Source of the DNA: Candidatus Bathyarchaeota archaeon
Lineage (GTDB): Archaea; Thermoproteota; Bathyarchaeia; EX4484-135
DNA length: 7,928 nucleotides
Assembly (NCBI GenBank): GCA_011040545.1
Contig: DQYM01000162.1
Span: 1-7,928, forward strand
Reading direction: 5' to 3'
The notes below the pieces were generated by a model. That model did no database searches and had not been told where the DNA came from. It worked only from the letters and a program-made list of their open reading frames with translations. The stretch's first letter is position 1. Each line of letters begins with the position of its first letter. Positions 1 through 6,392 of this stretch are shown here, piece by piece. The position numbers and the translations under genes were made by a program.

Positions 1-987
1 CAGACCGTGGCCTCCCTCCTAAAGCACGTGGCCTTCTACATAGTGCCCATCCTCAACCCAGATGGGCTTATTGCATCGCTGGAGAACCCCTGGCACAGGA
101 AGAACCTTAGGCCAGTTGATGAGGATGGCGATGGGCTAACAGACGAGGATCCACCAGAGGACCTAGATGGTGATGGAACCATATACTGGTGGTGGAACGA
201 TACCGACCATGGCTTTGAGGGCATAGATAGCGATGGGGATGGCCTCCTTAACGAGGATTGGCTAGGTGGGGTAGACCTAAACCGCAACTACGGCTTCCAC
301 TGGAATGATACGAGCGTTGATAGCGGTAGCTCGGACCCAGGTGCGGAAGCCTACGTGGGGCCAGGGCCATTTAGCGAGCCAGAAACGAGGGCCATGAGGG
401 ACTTCGTGCTCTCCCACTCAGATATAGAGCTGGCCGTGAGCTACCATAGCGGGGCTGCCTGCGTCCTCTACCCCTGGTTCTACACACATGCCCCATGCCC
501 AGATGAGGGCACGCTAGCTAAGCTAGCTGCTGCCTACGGCTCCGTAGCTGGCCTCCCGTATAGGCCAGAGGATGTCCCAGTTAGATACACCTGCAGTGGC
601 ACGTGGGGCGATTGGATGTATGCAGTAGCCCACATCCTGCCACTAACTGTGGAGGTCTACGGCATGTACGGCAACTGGACGTGGTGGGAGGAGCATACAG
701 AAGAAGTAAATGGCACTTGTTACTTTAAGGACATATGGGCTTACTTCAATCCACCTGCTGAGGAAATAAAAGCCATATGTCAGAGGAACTACCAGGCCCT
801 CTTATCCATGGTTCTTAGCTACCTACCGCCAGAGCAGCCTAGCGAGCCTGGGGGGGCTCAGCCAGGCACTAGTGGCCTGGGGTGGCTTAGTAGCCCTATT
901 ACCATAGCTTTAGCACTAGCGGGCACCTCAGCACTAGGCATTTCAATTACCATCTGGCTTAGGAGGCGTGTTAGCCGTGGAGCTTAA
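1..987 (+). CDS. M14-family zinc carboxypeptidase, membrane-anchored, 5'-truncated by window edge
   Basis: The frame is open from base 1. The first GTG (7-9) lies inside the catalytic domain, so the true start is upstream and the N-terminal HxxE zinc ligands and any signal peptide are not visible. Numbering from that GTG, M14 hallmarks are NPDG (17-20), the substrate-binding DLNRN (90-94), the third zinc ligand His147 in SYHSG, SGTWGDW (197-203) and the catalytic Glu216 in TVEVYG. Between NPDG and DLNRN sits an Asp-rich insert (about 38-84) with three DxDGDG-like loops, as in thrombospondin type-3 or dockerin calcium sites. A Pro/Gly-rich linker (274-292) leads to one transmembrane helix (about 295-317) followed by RRR, so the domain is probably outside the cell, tethered at its C-terminus. 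Several N-x-S/T sequons (for example NDT, NWT, NGT) fit glycosylation. The likely role is trimming C-terminal residues from peptides in scavenging; the substrate is unknown. Family call is sure. Confidence 0.93.
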   Translation, partial: QTVASLLKHVAFYIVPILNPDGLIASLENPWHRKNLRPVDEDGDGLTDEDPPEDLDGDGTIYWWWNDTDHGFEGIDSDGDGLLNEDWLGGVDLNRNYGFHWNDTSVDSGSSDPGAEAYVGPGPFSEPETRAMRDFVLSHSDIELAVSYHSGAACVLYPWFYTHAPCPDEGTLAKLAAAYGSVAGLPYRPEDVPVRYTCSGTWGDWMYAVAHILPLTVEVYGMYGNWTWWEEHTEEVNGTCYFKDIWAYFNPPAEEIKAICQRNYQALLSMVLSYLPPEQPSEPGGAQPGTSGLGWLSSPITIALALAGTSALGISITIWLRRRVSRGA

Positions 988-991
988 GCTA

Positions 992-1024
992 ATCCCAACT
1001 ACTCCCTAGGGGGCTAGTTGGGAT
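992..1024. repeat. Perfect 10-bp inverted repeat just after the carboxypeptidase stop
   Basis: ATCCCAACTA (992-1001) is exactly complementary to TAGTTGGGAT (1015-1024). The 13-nt centre contains the palindrome CCCTAGGG (1004-1011), which can extend the stem with one bulge. It begins 4 nt after the stop codon and lies between convergent genes. It could stabilise or mark the 3' end of the carboxypeptidase transcript. No T-run follows, so it is not a typical archaeal terminator. It could also be a protein-binding palindrome. The pairing is seen directly; the role is inferred. Confidence 0.6.
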
Positions 1025-1040
1025 CGTTACTCCTACCAAG

Positions 1041-1092
1041 GGGAGAGGAGAGGCTAGAGGTGCGACCAACCTCTCCCAGGGCAGCCGAGAGG
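1041..1092. repeat. Overlapping inverted repeats with two mutually exclusive pairings
   Basis: CCTCTCCC (1070-1077) can pair with GGGAGAGG upstream (1041-1048, 8 bp) or, through CCTCTC, with GAGAGG downstream (1087-1092, 6 bp). The arms are purine/pyrimidine-biased. The region separates the 3' ends of two convergent genes, so it would be transcribed only as their 3' tails. An attenuator-like switch is geometrically possible, but low-complexity purine runs in GC-rich DNA can produce this by chance. Confidence 0.35.
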
Positions 1093-1107
1093 GAGGAGGG
1101 ACATAGC

Positions 1108-1359
1108 TTATTTCGGCATCTCAATTTTAACTATCTTCCTCTTCTCAAGCCTGCGTATGGCATCTAGGAACTCGCCCCTCCTCCGACCATCTGCCTCAAG
1201 CTTCCTCAGGAGGTCCCTGACCCTGGCCCTACCACGGCCCCTTATGTCGTTCCTGAGTTGCTCAAGAACAGCACGCTCAACACGACCGCACTTCCATGTA
1301 GTATTCCTGATCAGCACTACTATTCCTTCTAGTAATCTAGGCTTCTCCCCCTTTGCCAC
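1108..1359 (-). CDS. Small basic protein, winged-helix-like, hypothetical (83 aa)
   Basis: I do not recognise a named family. The start is GTG at 1359-1357, just after a purine-rich run (GGGGAGAGG) that can act as a ribosome site; the stop is at 1110-1108. The protein is rich in Arg/Lys/Glu and mostly helical in pattern: helix about 26-37 (GRVERAVLEQLR), helix about 45-55 (ARVRDLLRKLE), helix about 62-73 (GEFLDAIRRLEK), then a strand-like KIVKIEM end. Three helices ending in a short strand suggest a small winged-helix DNA- or RNA-binding domain. There is one Cys (24) and no zinc motif or membrane segment. A good archaeal promoter lies at the right distance upstream. It converges with the carboxypeptidase gene and diverges from the rhomboid gene, so it is a single-gene unit. 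The overlapping plus-strand frame (1157-1456) is Ser/Pro/Arg-rich and looks like a shadow. Function unknown. Confidence 0.75.
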   Translation of the reverse strand: MAKGEKPRLLEGIVVLIRNTTWKCGRVERAVLEQLRNDIRGRGRARVRDLLRKLEADGRRRGEFLDAIRRLEKRKIVKIEMPK

Positions 1360-1360
1360 C

Positions 1361-1386
1361 CCTCTCCCCTTCCCAGAGGGGAGGGG
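1361..1386. repeat. 9-bp inverted repeat at the start region of the small minus-strand gene
   Basis: CCTCTCCCC (1361-1369) and GGGGAGGGG (1378-1386) can form nine pairs, including one G-U, around an 8-nt centre. One arm is the purine-rich ribosome-site sequence right before the GTG at 1359. If transcription starts near 1370, as the TATA position predicts, only one arm enters the RNA, so the repeat would act as a DNA operator rather than an RNA hairpin. Role inferred. Confidence 0.35.
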
Positions 1387-1390
1387 CCAG

Positions 1391-1406
1391 GCTTATAACT
1401 TTTTTC
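1391..1406 (-). promoter_or_regulatory. BRE/TATA-like promoter for the small minus-strand gene
   Basis: On the minus strand this reads GAAAAAAGTTATAAGC: an A-rich BRE-like run followed by a TTATAA core (1393-1398). A start site about 25 nt downstream would fall near 1370, giving a leader of about 10 nt before the GTG at 1359. It is the clearest TATA element in this intergenic region. Confidence 0.6.
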
Positions 1407-1445
1407 ACCCATATAGTAAATACCATTGGTCTAAGTTAATGCCCC

Positions 1446-1458
1446 ATAAGGCTTAATT
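1446..1458 (+). promoter_or_regulatory. Candidate promoter for the rhomboid-signal peptidase-AOR cluster
   Basis: An AT-rich core, GCTTAATT (1451-1458), preceded by ATAAG, lies 28 nt before the rhomboid ATG. It closely resembles the element before nadA (GCTTTAATT, 4524-4532), and both are followed by CTAGGG within a few bases. The expected start site near 1480 would leave a very short leader. ATATAGTAAATA (1411-1422) is an alternative TATA with a longer leader. Confidence 0.4.
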
Positions 1459-1485
1459 CCCTAGGGACCGTGGGGCCAGGGAGCC

Positions 1486-2190
1486 ATGTGGCCAATAAGG
1501 GATGTAAATCCAACGAGCAGGAGGCCAGTAGTTACACAGGCCCTAATAGTAGCTAATGTGATAATGTTCATACCAGTGCTCTACGCCCTCCTGACAGGAG
1601 ATGAAGCCCTATACGAGTGGATCATGCTTTACTTCGGCTTGATCCCAAGCCACATGCTTGCCCTAACCGACCTACATGCCCTACTCACATCAATGTTCAC
1701 ACATGCTGATATATTCCATATACTCGGTAATATGGTGTTCCTCCACATATTCGGAGATAATGTTGAGGACGTAATGGGAAGGGCTACCTACCTCTTCTTC
1801 TACCTCTTCTGGGGCTTAACAGCTATTGGCCTACATACCTTGATATGCCTCTTATTTAGCCCCTGGATGCTTGATGTCCCACTGGTTGGCGCCTCAGGTG
1901 CCATATCTGGCGTCATAGGTGCTTACGTAGTCCTATTCCCAAGGGCACGCATACTTACGGCTGTCTTTGGCTACTACGGGTACTACTCAACTATTGAGAT
2001 AAAGGCACTACACTACGTGGCCATCTGGTTCATCTTCCAGCTCATATACGGCCTGCTTGCCCTTGGCCTGCCCTTCTTGAGCGTGGCCTACTGGGCACAC
2101 ATAGGTGGCTTCCTAGCTGGCGTGCTAGTGGCCCTGCCGTTTAGGGAGCGTGTTAAGTACAGGGCAAGATCGCTTGGCTGGAGGTGGTAG
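1486..2190 (+). CDS. Rhomboid family intramembrane serine protease
   Basis: A polytopic membrane protease of 234 residues that would cleave transmembrane helices of other proteins within the lipid bilayer. Catalytic Ser137 lies in GASG (135-138) on a glycine-rich helix (GASGAISGVIGAY). The partner His205 lies in AHIGGFLAG in the last membrane segment. The HxxxN motif that lines the active site in GlpG is present as H78-N82 within a hydrophobic helix. About six hydrophobic segments can be seen (about 16-38, 76-90, 101-124, 133-151, 175-197, 200-219). Length and topology match the minimal six-helix rhomboids, with no extra cytosolic domain. ATG at 1486 follows AGGGAG (1478-1483) closely, and the residues after it (WPIRDVNP) look like a typical rhomboid N-terminus. 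The signal peptidase gene starts 4 nt after the stop, suggesting one transcript carrying two membrane proteases. The natural substrate cannot be told from sequence. Confidence 0.95.
   Translation: MWPIRDVNPTSRRPVVTQALIVANVIMFIPVLYALLTGDEALYEWIMLYFGLIPSHMLALTDLHALLTSMFTHADIFHILGNMVFLHIFGDNVEDVMGRATYLFFYLFWGLTAIGLHTLICLLFSPWMLDVPLVGASGAISGVIGAYVVLFPRARILTAVFGYYGYYSTIEIKALHYVAIWFIFQLIYGLLALGLPFLSVAYWAHIGGFLAGVLVALPFRERVKYRARSLGWRW
2180..2187 (+). promoter_or_regulatory. Shine-Dalgarno that fixes the signal peptidase start
   Basis: GGAGGTGG lies inside the last codons of the rhomboid gene, 7 nt before the ATG at 2195. It selects that ATG over the in-frame upstream start at 2150, which would add 15 residues lying entirely within the rhomboid gene and lacking such a site. 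Confidence 0.75.
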
Positions 2191-2194
2191 GCCC

Positions 2195-2686
2195 ATGAGG
2201 GAGAACGTGAAGCTCATCCTCTTAGCCATAAGCCCACTCCTAGGTGCCCTACTGATATGGGGCTGCCTTGCCCTAGCCCTGAGGACGCCCTACCCGCTCG
2301 TAATGGTAACTGGCCAGAGCATGGAGCCCACGCTCCACGATGGGGACCTAGTGCTGATTGAGGGCGTGGACATAAAGGATGTTCAAGTAGGTGATATAGT
2401 GGTCTTCTACAGGCCTGGCTCTCGCTCGGAGATAGTAATACATAGGGTAATAGCCAAGGTAGAAGTTGATGGCCAAGTAGCCCTTAGGACGCAGGGTGAT
2501 AACAGCCCCACGCCAGATACGGACTTAGTGAGGCAGCAGGACCTGCTCGGCAGGATGATATACAGGCTGCCTGGGGCTGGGAACATCATAAGGTTCCTTA
2601 GGAGCCCAGTGGGCATAGCTATAATAGCCATCGTGTACGGCATCTACCTCGCCCTAGTCTTCAGGAGGGCAGGCGAGGGAGGGTGA
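2195..2686 (+). CDS. Signal peptidase I, archaeal/ER type (S26B, Sec11-like)
   Basis: A membrane-bound serine endopeptidase of 163 residues that removes signal peptides from exported proteins on the outer face of the membrane. An N-terminal transmembrane helix (about 6-29) is followed by box SMEPTL with nucleophile Ser42, then GDLVLIEG (50-57) and GDIVVFY (66-72). His83 in VIHRV stands where bacterial enzymes have the catalytic Lys, which marks the archaeal/ER subtype. GDNSPTPD (101-108) carries the conserved Asp102. A second hydrophobic helix (about 138-156) ends in FRR, so both ends are membrane-anchored. Start chosen at ATG 2195 by its strong Shine-Dalgarno. The gene follows the rhomboid gene by 4 nt and precedes the AOR gene by 1 nt, so all three are probably co-transcribed. 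The pairing with a rhomboid suggests a membrane protein processing unit, but signal peptidase is a housekeeping enzyme and need not act on the rhomboid's substrates. Confidence 0.95.
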   Translation: MRENVKLILLAISPLLGALLIWGCLALALRTPYPLVMVTGQSMEPTLHDGDLVLIEGVDIKDVQVGDIVVFYRPGSRSEIVIHRVIAKVEVDGQVALRTQGDNSPTPDTDLVRQQDLLGRMIYRLPGAGNIIRFLRSPVGIAIIAIVYGIYLALVFRRAGEGG

Positions 2687-2687
2687 A

Positions 2688-4505
2688 ATGCTAGGTGGCT
2701 ACTGGGGTAGGCTCCTGAGGGTTGACCTGACCAAGGGTCTCGTTAAGGTTGAGGAGCTGCCAGAAGGGGTCCTAAGGGCCTTCATAGGTGGTAAGGGGCT
2801 TGGGGCATGGCTCCTCTACAGGGAGCTAGCAGCAGGCGTAGATCCCCTAGGCCCTGAGAACAGGGTGGCCTTCCTAACTGGCCCAGCTACGGGCACGGCC
2901 ATCCCAGGTAGCTCAAGGCTTGCTTCTGCCTTCAAGTCCCCGCTTACTGGCATCTGGGGGGAGAGCTACTGTGGTGGGGCCATCGCCCACGAGCTGAAGG
3001 CAGCTGGCCTAGATGCCGTACTGATATCGGGCAGGGCGGAGAAGCCAGTTATGCTTGTTATTACTGATGGGGGAGCTGAGCTAAGGCCTGCTGAGCACAT
3101 CTGGGGCCTAGATACATTTGAGGCTGAGGAGGCCATTAAGAAAGAGCTTGGCAAGGGGTTCCAGGTGCTTACAATAGGGCCTGCTGGTGAGAAGCTAGTT
3201 AGGTTTGCATGTGCCTGCCACTCAAGGGGGAGGCAACTTGGGCGCTGTGGCATAGGGGCTGTAATGGGCTCTAAGAACCTAAAGGCCATAGCAGTTAAGG
3301 GCTCAGGTGAGGTAGGGGTAGCTAGGCCCGATGAGCTTGAGGAGCTAGTGGGGGAGCTTAGGGCCAAGGCCAGGGAGGTCCTCAGGGGCCTAAGCGAGTA
3401 CGGGACGCCTGGCATAATGGCTAGGACTAATGCTACTGGGACATTGCCCACTAGGAACTGGACGGAGGGTAGCTTCCCAGGCTACCCTAAGATTGGCCCA
3501 AAGGCCATGAGGGAGCGAATAGTAGTGGCCTCAAGGGCCTGTAGGGGCTGCCCAGTAGGATGTGCTAAGCTATCTGAGGTAAGGGAAGGCCCCTATGCTG
3601 GCACGAGGGTAGAGGGGCCTGAGTATGAAACCCTCTTCGCCCTTGGCTCCCTCTGCTATAACGACTGCCTTGAGGCAATTGCCAAGCTTAACGAGCTCTG
3701 CGATAGGCTTGGCCTAGATACCATATCCACTGGCAACGTGCTTGCCTTCGCTATGGAGTGCTACGAGCGTGGCATAATCGGGCCTGAGGACACAGGTGGC
3801 CTTGACCTGCGCTTCGGCAACCACGAGGCCATGGTAGAAGCCGTTAAGCGCATAGCCATGAGGGAGGGGGCGTTCTTCAGCCTGCTGGCTGAGGGGGTTG
3901 CTAGGGCATCAAGGGCCATTGGGAAGGGTGCTGAGGACATAGCTATTCACGTGAAGGGGCTTGAGCCACCTGGCTACGATCCAAGGGGCCTAAAGGGAGT
4001 AGCCCTAGCCTATGCCGTTTCAGCAAGAGGAGCCTGCCACCTAAGGCACGTTGCCTACAGGCCTAACCTAACTGGCCAGCACCCATTTAGGCCTGGCGTT
4101 GAGGTAGATAGGCTATCGTATGAGGGGCAAGCGGAGATAGTAGTTGAGCTTGAGGACTTCTACGCAGTAGTAGATAGCATGGTGCTCTGCCGCTTCCTCT
4201 GCCTCCCGACCATAGGGCCTATACTATGGGAGGGGCTCACGGCCATCTACTCTGCCATAACTGGCCTAGATGTCAAGCCAGAGGGCCTAAGGGCCATAGG
4301 AGCTAAGATAAACGACCTAGTAAGGGCCTTTAATGTACGTGAGGGCATTAGGCGTGAGCACGATACGCTCCCAAGGCGCTTCTTTGAGCATCCAGTAAGA
4401 GGCGAGGTCGTAGATAAGAGCGCCTTTGAGCGTATGCTCAATGAGTACTATGCCCTTAGGGGTTGGGATGAGCAGGGGGTACCTAAGGAGGTGCCTACGG
4501 CCTAG
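2688..4505 (+). CDS. Aldehyde:ferredoxin oxidoreductase family tungstoenzyme
   Basis: A 605-residue cytoplasmic enzyme expected to oxidise an aldehyde to its carboxylate with ferredoxin as acceptor, using a tungsten-bispterin cofactor and one 4Fe-4S cluster. The N-terminal GYWGRLLRVDLT and cofactor-binding segments PGSSRLASAFKSPLTG (73-88) and GRCGIGAVMGSKNLKAI (185-201) are typical. Cluster ligands are Cys285, Cys288 and Cys292 (CxxCxxxC), plus Cys501. The two pterin-binding motifs appear as DRLGLD (339-344) and DSMVLC (496-501). Candidate acid-base residues are the glutamates in EYET (312-315) and His451 in ACHLRH. Length matches AOR/FOR/GOR enzymes. I cannot assign AOR, formaldehyde, glyceraldehyde-3-phosphate or WOR subtype. 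ATG 2688 starts 1 nt after the signal peptidase stop, with GAGGGAGGG just upstream. No ferredoxin or pterin-synthesis gene is adjacent, so operon partners do not show the substrate. Confidence 0.94.
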   Translation: MLGGYWGRLLRVDLTKGLVKVEELPEGVLRAFIGGKGLGAWLLYRELAAGVDPLGPENRVAFLTGPATGTAIPGSSRLASAFKSPLTGIWGESYCGGAIAHELKAAGLDAVLISGRAEKPVMLVITDGGAELRPAEHIWGLDTFEAEEAIKKELGKGFQVLTIGPAGEKLVRFACACHSRGRQLGRCGIGAVMGSKNLKAIAVKGSGEVGVARPDELEELVGELRAKAREVLRGLSEYGTPGIMARTNATGTLPTRNWTEGSFPGYPKIGPKAMRERIVVASRACRGCPVGCAKLSEVREGPYAGTRVEGPEYETLFALGSLCYNDCLEAIAKLNELCDRLGLDTISTGNVLAFAMECYERGIIGPEDTGGLDLRFGNHEAMVEAVKRIAMREGAFFSLLAEGVARASRAIGKGAEDIAIHVKGLEPPGYDPRGLKGVALAYAVSARGACHLRHVAYRPNLTGQHPFRPGVEVDRLSYEGQAEIVVELEDFYAVVDSMVLCRFLCLPTIGPILWEGLTAIYSAITGLDVKPEGLRAIGAKINDLVRAFNVREGIRREHDTLPRRFFEHPVRGEVVDKSAFERMLNEYYALRGWDEQGVPKEVPTA

Positions 4506-4519
4506 AGGGCCTAGCGAGG

Positions 4520-4532
4520 GAAAGCTTTAATT
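4520..4532 (+). promoter_or_regulatory. Candidate promoter for nadA-nadC
   Basis: GAAAGCTTTAATT lies in the 50-nt gap after the AOR gene: a BRE-like GAAA followed by a TATA-like CTTTAATT (4525-4532). It has the same core as the element before the rhomboid gene. A start site about 26 nt downstream of the TATA centre would fall at or just before the ATG at 4556, suggesting a leaderless mRNA from this promoter. Confidence 0.5.
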
Positions 4533-4544
4533 CTAGGGGGCGAT

Positions 4545-4550
4545 GTGATC
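4545..4550 (+). promoter_or_regulatory. Shine-Dalgarno-like site of nadA
   Basis: GTGATC, the 3' part of the archaeal GGAGGTGATC consensus, lies 5 nt before the nadA ATG. It would serve messages reading through from the AOR gene, while the nearby promoter could give a leaderless form. Confidence 0.5.
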
Positions 4551-4555
4551 GTGAA

Positions 4556-5512
4556 ATGCCGTACGTAGAAGAGCTGCAGGCCAAGATAAGGGAGCTAGCA
4601 GAGCGCAAGAGGGCCGTTATACTAGCCCATAACTACCAGCGTACCGAGGTCCAGGAGGTAGCTGATTTCGTTGGCGAGTCCCTGTTCCTAGCTAGGAAGG
4701 CACTTGAGGTAGATGCTGAGCTAATAGTCTTCTGTGGCGTGGACTTCATGGCTGAAACGGCAGCTATCCTGAACCCAGGGAAGAAGGTAGTGCTGCCAGA
4801 TCCAGCCTCTACCTGCCCAATGGCAGCCCAGCTACCAGCCCACCTAGTGAGGGAGGCTAGGAGGAGGCATCCAGGCATCCCAGTGGTCCTCTACATAAAC
4901 ACGCTGGCTGAGGCAAAGGCAGAGGCAGATGTGATATGTACATCTGGTAATGCAGTTGAGGTCGTAAGGGCACTTGGAGCTGATAGGGTGCTCTTCGGGC
5001 CAGATAGGAACTTATGCTGGCACGTCCAGAGGCACCTACCCGACGTTGAGGTGATACCGATACCAGAGGCTGGCTACTGCTACGTGCACAAGCTCTTCAC
5101 GCCAAGGGCCGTCCTAAGGCTCAAGGAGGAGCGGTATCCAAATGCAGCCCTGCTAGTCCACCCTGAGTGCGATCCAGAGCTCCAGCTATCAGCCGATGTA
5201 GTGGGCTCAACTGGCCAGATGTATAAGTACGTGCGTGAGGCCAAGCGCAGGGAATTCCTGATCGCTACTGAGGTAGGGCTAGTTGAGCGCATAAACAGGG
5301 AGCTGCCTGGTAAGAGGGCCATACCAGCTAAGCCAGATGCGATTTGTGCTGAGATGAAGCTAGTAACTCTTGAGAAGGTCTTGAGGGCTCTTGAGAAGGA
5401 GAAGCCAGTTGTAAGGCTGCCTAGGGATATAGCAGCAAGGGCTAGGGAGGCTGTTGAGCGCATGCTTGAGGCCACAGGGGTGCTTAAGCATGGTATTGCC
5501 TCCCTACGTTGA
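4556..5512 (+). CDS. nadA: Quinolinate synthase
   Basis: A 318-residue cytoplasmic enzyme that condenses iminoaspartate with dihydroxyacetone phosphate to give quinolinate, the second step of de novo NAD synthesis. Three cysteines match the ligands of the oxygen-labile 4Fe-4S cluster: Cys87 (STCPMA), Cys175 (AGYCYVH) and Cys264 (AICAEMK). The fourth iron position is left open for substrate, as in the family. Other hallmarks are AHNYQ (24-28) near the N-terminus, VHPEC (201-205), the phosphate-binding STG (218-220) and TE (238-239). Length and the three-fold repeated domain pattern are normal. ATG 4556 is chosen because it is preceded by GTGATC and a promoter and gives the usual N-terminus. 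The stop lies 23 nt inside nadC, so the two enzymes are translationally linked. No L-aspartate oxidase or aspartate dehydrogenase gene, needed to make iminoaspartate, is in the window. Confidence 0.96.
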   Translation: MPYVEELQAKIRELAERKRAVILAHNYQRTEVQEVADFVGESLFLARKALEVDAELIVFCGVDFMAETAAILNPGKKVVLPDPASTCPMAAQLPAHLVREARRRHPGIPVVLYINTLAEAKAEADVICTSGNAVEVVRALGADRVLFGPDRNLCWHVQRHLPDVEVIPIPEAGYCYVHKLFTPRAVLRLKEERYPNAALLVHPECDPELQLSADVVGSTGQMYKYVREAKRREFLIATEVGLVERINRELPGKRAIPAKPDAICAEMKLVTLEKVLRALEKEKPVVRLPRDIAARAREAVERMLEATGVLKHGIASLR

Positions 5513-6356
5513 GCAGAAGGTCAGGGAGGCCCTTTCAGAGGACATAGGGATGGGCGACCTAACGAGCGAGCTGGTCGTGCCAGAGGGCGCCTGGGCTGAG
5601 GCAGAGGTCATAGCCAAGGAGGAGGGCATTTTAGCTGGCGTGAGGGAGGCTAAGCTGGCCTTTGTGATCCTAGGTGCCCGCATCCTGGAGGCCATGGAGG
5701 ATGGGAGCTCGGTAAGGCCAGGTGATGTAGTAATCCGTGTTGAGGGGCCAGCTAGGGCACTGCTTGCTGCTGAGAGGACAGCCCTTAACTTCCTAATGAG
5801 GATGAGCGGTATTGCCACGGCTACTGCTGAGCTTGTCAGGAGGGCTAGGGCAGTTAACCCAGCCGTTAGGGTAGCTGCAACAAGGAAGACAGCCCCCTGC
5901 CTAAGGGAGCTTGATAAGAGAGCCGTTGCGCTAGGCGGTGGTGATACGCATAGGCTTAGGCTAGATGATTGCATCCTGATAAAGGACAACCACATAGCCA
6001 TAGTGGGCTCAGTTGGCGAGGCCGTTAGGAAGGCCAAGATGGCTGCTAGCTTCACGAGGAAGGTGGAGGTAGAAGTTTCTAGACCAGAGGAAGCAGTAGA
6101 GGCAGCTAGGGCTGGAGCTGATATAGTGATGTTGGATAACTTCACGGTTGAGGATGTTAAAAAGGCCCTAGAACTCCTAAGGCAAGAGGGGCTTAGGGAT
6201 AAGGTGCTCGTAGAGGTCTCAGGTAGGATAACGCCCGATAACGTAGCTGACTACGCTAGAATGGGCGTTGATATTATATCATCGGGGTATATAACCCACT
6301 CAGCTAGAGCCCTTGATTTCTCCATGGAGATTGTAAGGTCGTGGATCCAGGGCTAA
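5490..6356 (+). CDS. nadC: Nicotinate-nucleotide pyrophosphorylase (quinolinate phosphoribosyltransferase)
   Basis: A 288-residue enzyme that joins quinolinate to PRPP and decarboxylates it to nicotinate mononucleotide, the step after NadA. Motifs in order: SEDIGMGDLTSE (16-27), NFLMRMSGIAT (100-110), TRKT (131-134), GGGDTHR (149-155), the phosphate-binding KDNHI (165-169), EVEVS (193-197), VMLDNF (213-218) and the C-terminal VSGRI and SSGYITHSA that close the barrel. The stretch usually written TRKTTPGLR is here TRKTAPCLR, with Cys137 replacing the common Gly. Start ATG 5490 gives an ordinary N-terminus and sits 7 nt after GGGGTG (5477-5482); the earlier in-frame start at 5454 only adds nadA-overlapping sequence. 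It overlaps nadA by 23 nt. The active form is a dimer or higher oligomer in known homologues. The pair converts iminoaspartate to NaMN. Family call is sure. Confidence 0.96.
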   Translation: MVLPPYVEQKVREALSEDIGMGDLTSELVVPEGAWAEAEVIAKEEGILAGVREAKLAFVILGARILEAMEDGSSVRPGDVVIRVEGPARALLAAERTALNFLMRMSGIATATAELVRRARAVNPAVRVAATRKTAPCLRELDKRAVALGGGDTHRLRLDDCILIKDNHIAIVGSVGEAVRKAKMAASFTRKVEVEVSRPEEAVEAARAGADIVMLDNFTVEDVKKALELLRQEGLRDKVLVEVSGRITPDNVADYARMGVDIISSGYITHSARALDFSMEIVRSWIQG

Positions 6357-6387
6357 AGTGGGGGCCAGCGAGGGCCTCCGTGCCTGC

Positions 6388-6392
6388 TTTTT
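6388..6392 (+). terminator. Short T-run, possible nadC terminator
   Basis: Five T residues about 30 nt after the nadC stop are the only T-run in the gap. Archaeal termination often uses such runs without a hairpin. The run also abuts the BRE of the tbp promoter, so it may belong only to that element. Confidence 0.3.

Noticed and set aside
1157..1456. Plus-strand reading frame of 99 codons overlapping the small minus-strand gene
   Set aside because: Its protein is Ser/Pro/Arg-rich with no fold pattern, and it runs through the promoters of both flanking genes. The minus-strand frame has a promoter, a ribosome site and a protein-like composition.
2150..2194. Upstream in-frame start of signal peptidase
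   Set aside because: It would add 15 residues encoded entirely within the rhomboid gene without a ribosome site; ATG 2195 has GGAGGTGG at normal spacing.
2966..3451. Long minus-strand open frame opposite the AOR gene (161 codons)
   Set aside because: It is a shadow of the AOR reading frame; its product is Ser/Pro-rich and unlike any family, and the plus strand carries all AOR motifs.
5454..5489. Upstream in-frame start of nadC
   Set aside because: The added residues overlap nadA further and are not part of the family; ATG 5490 gives the expected N-terminus.
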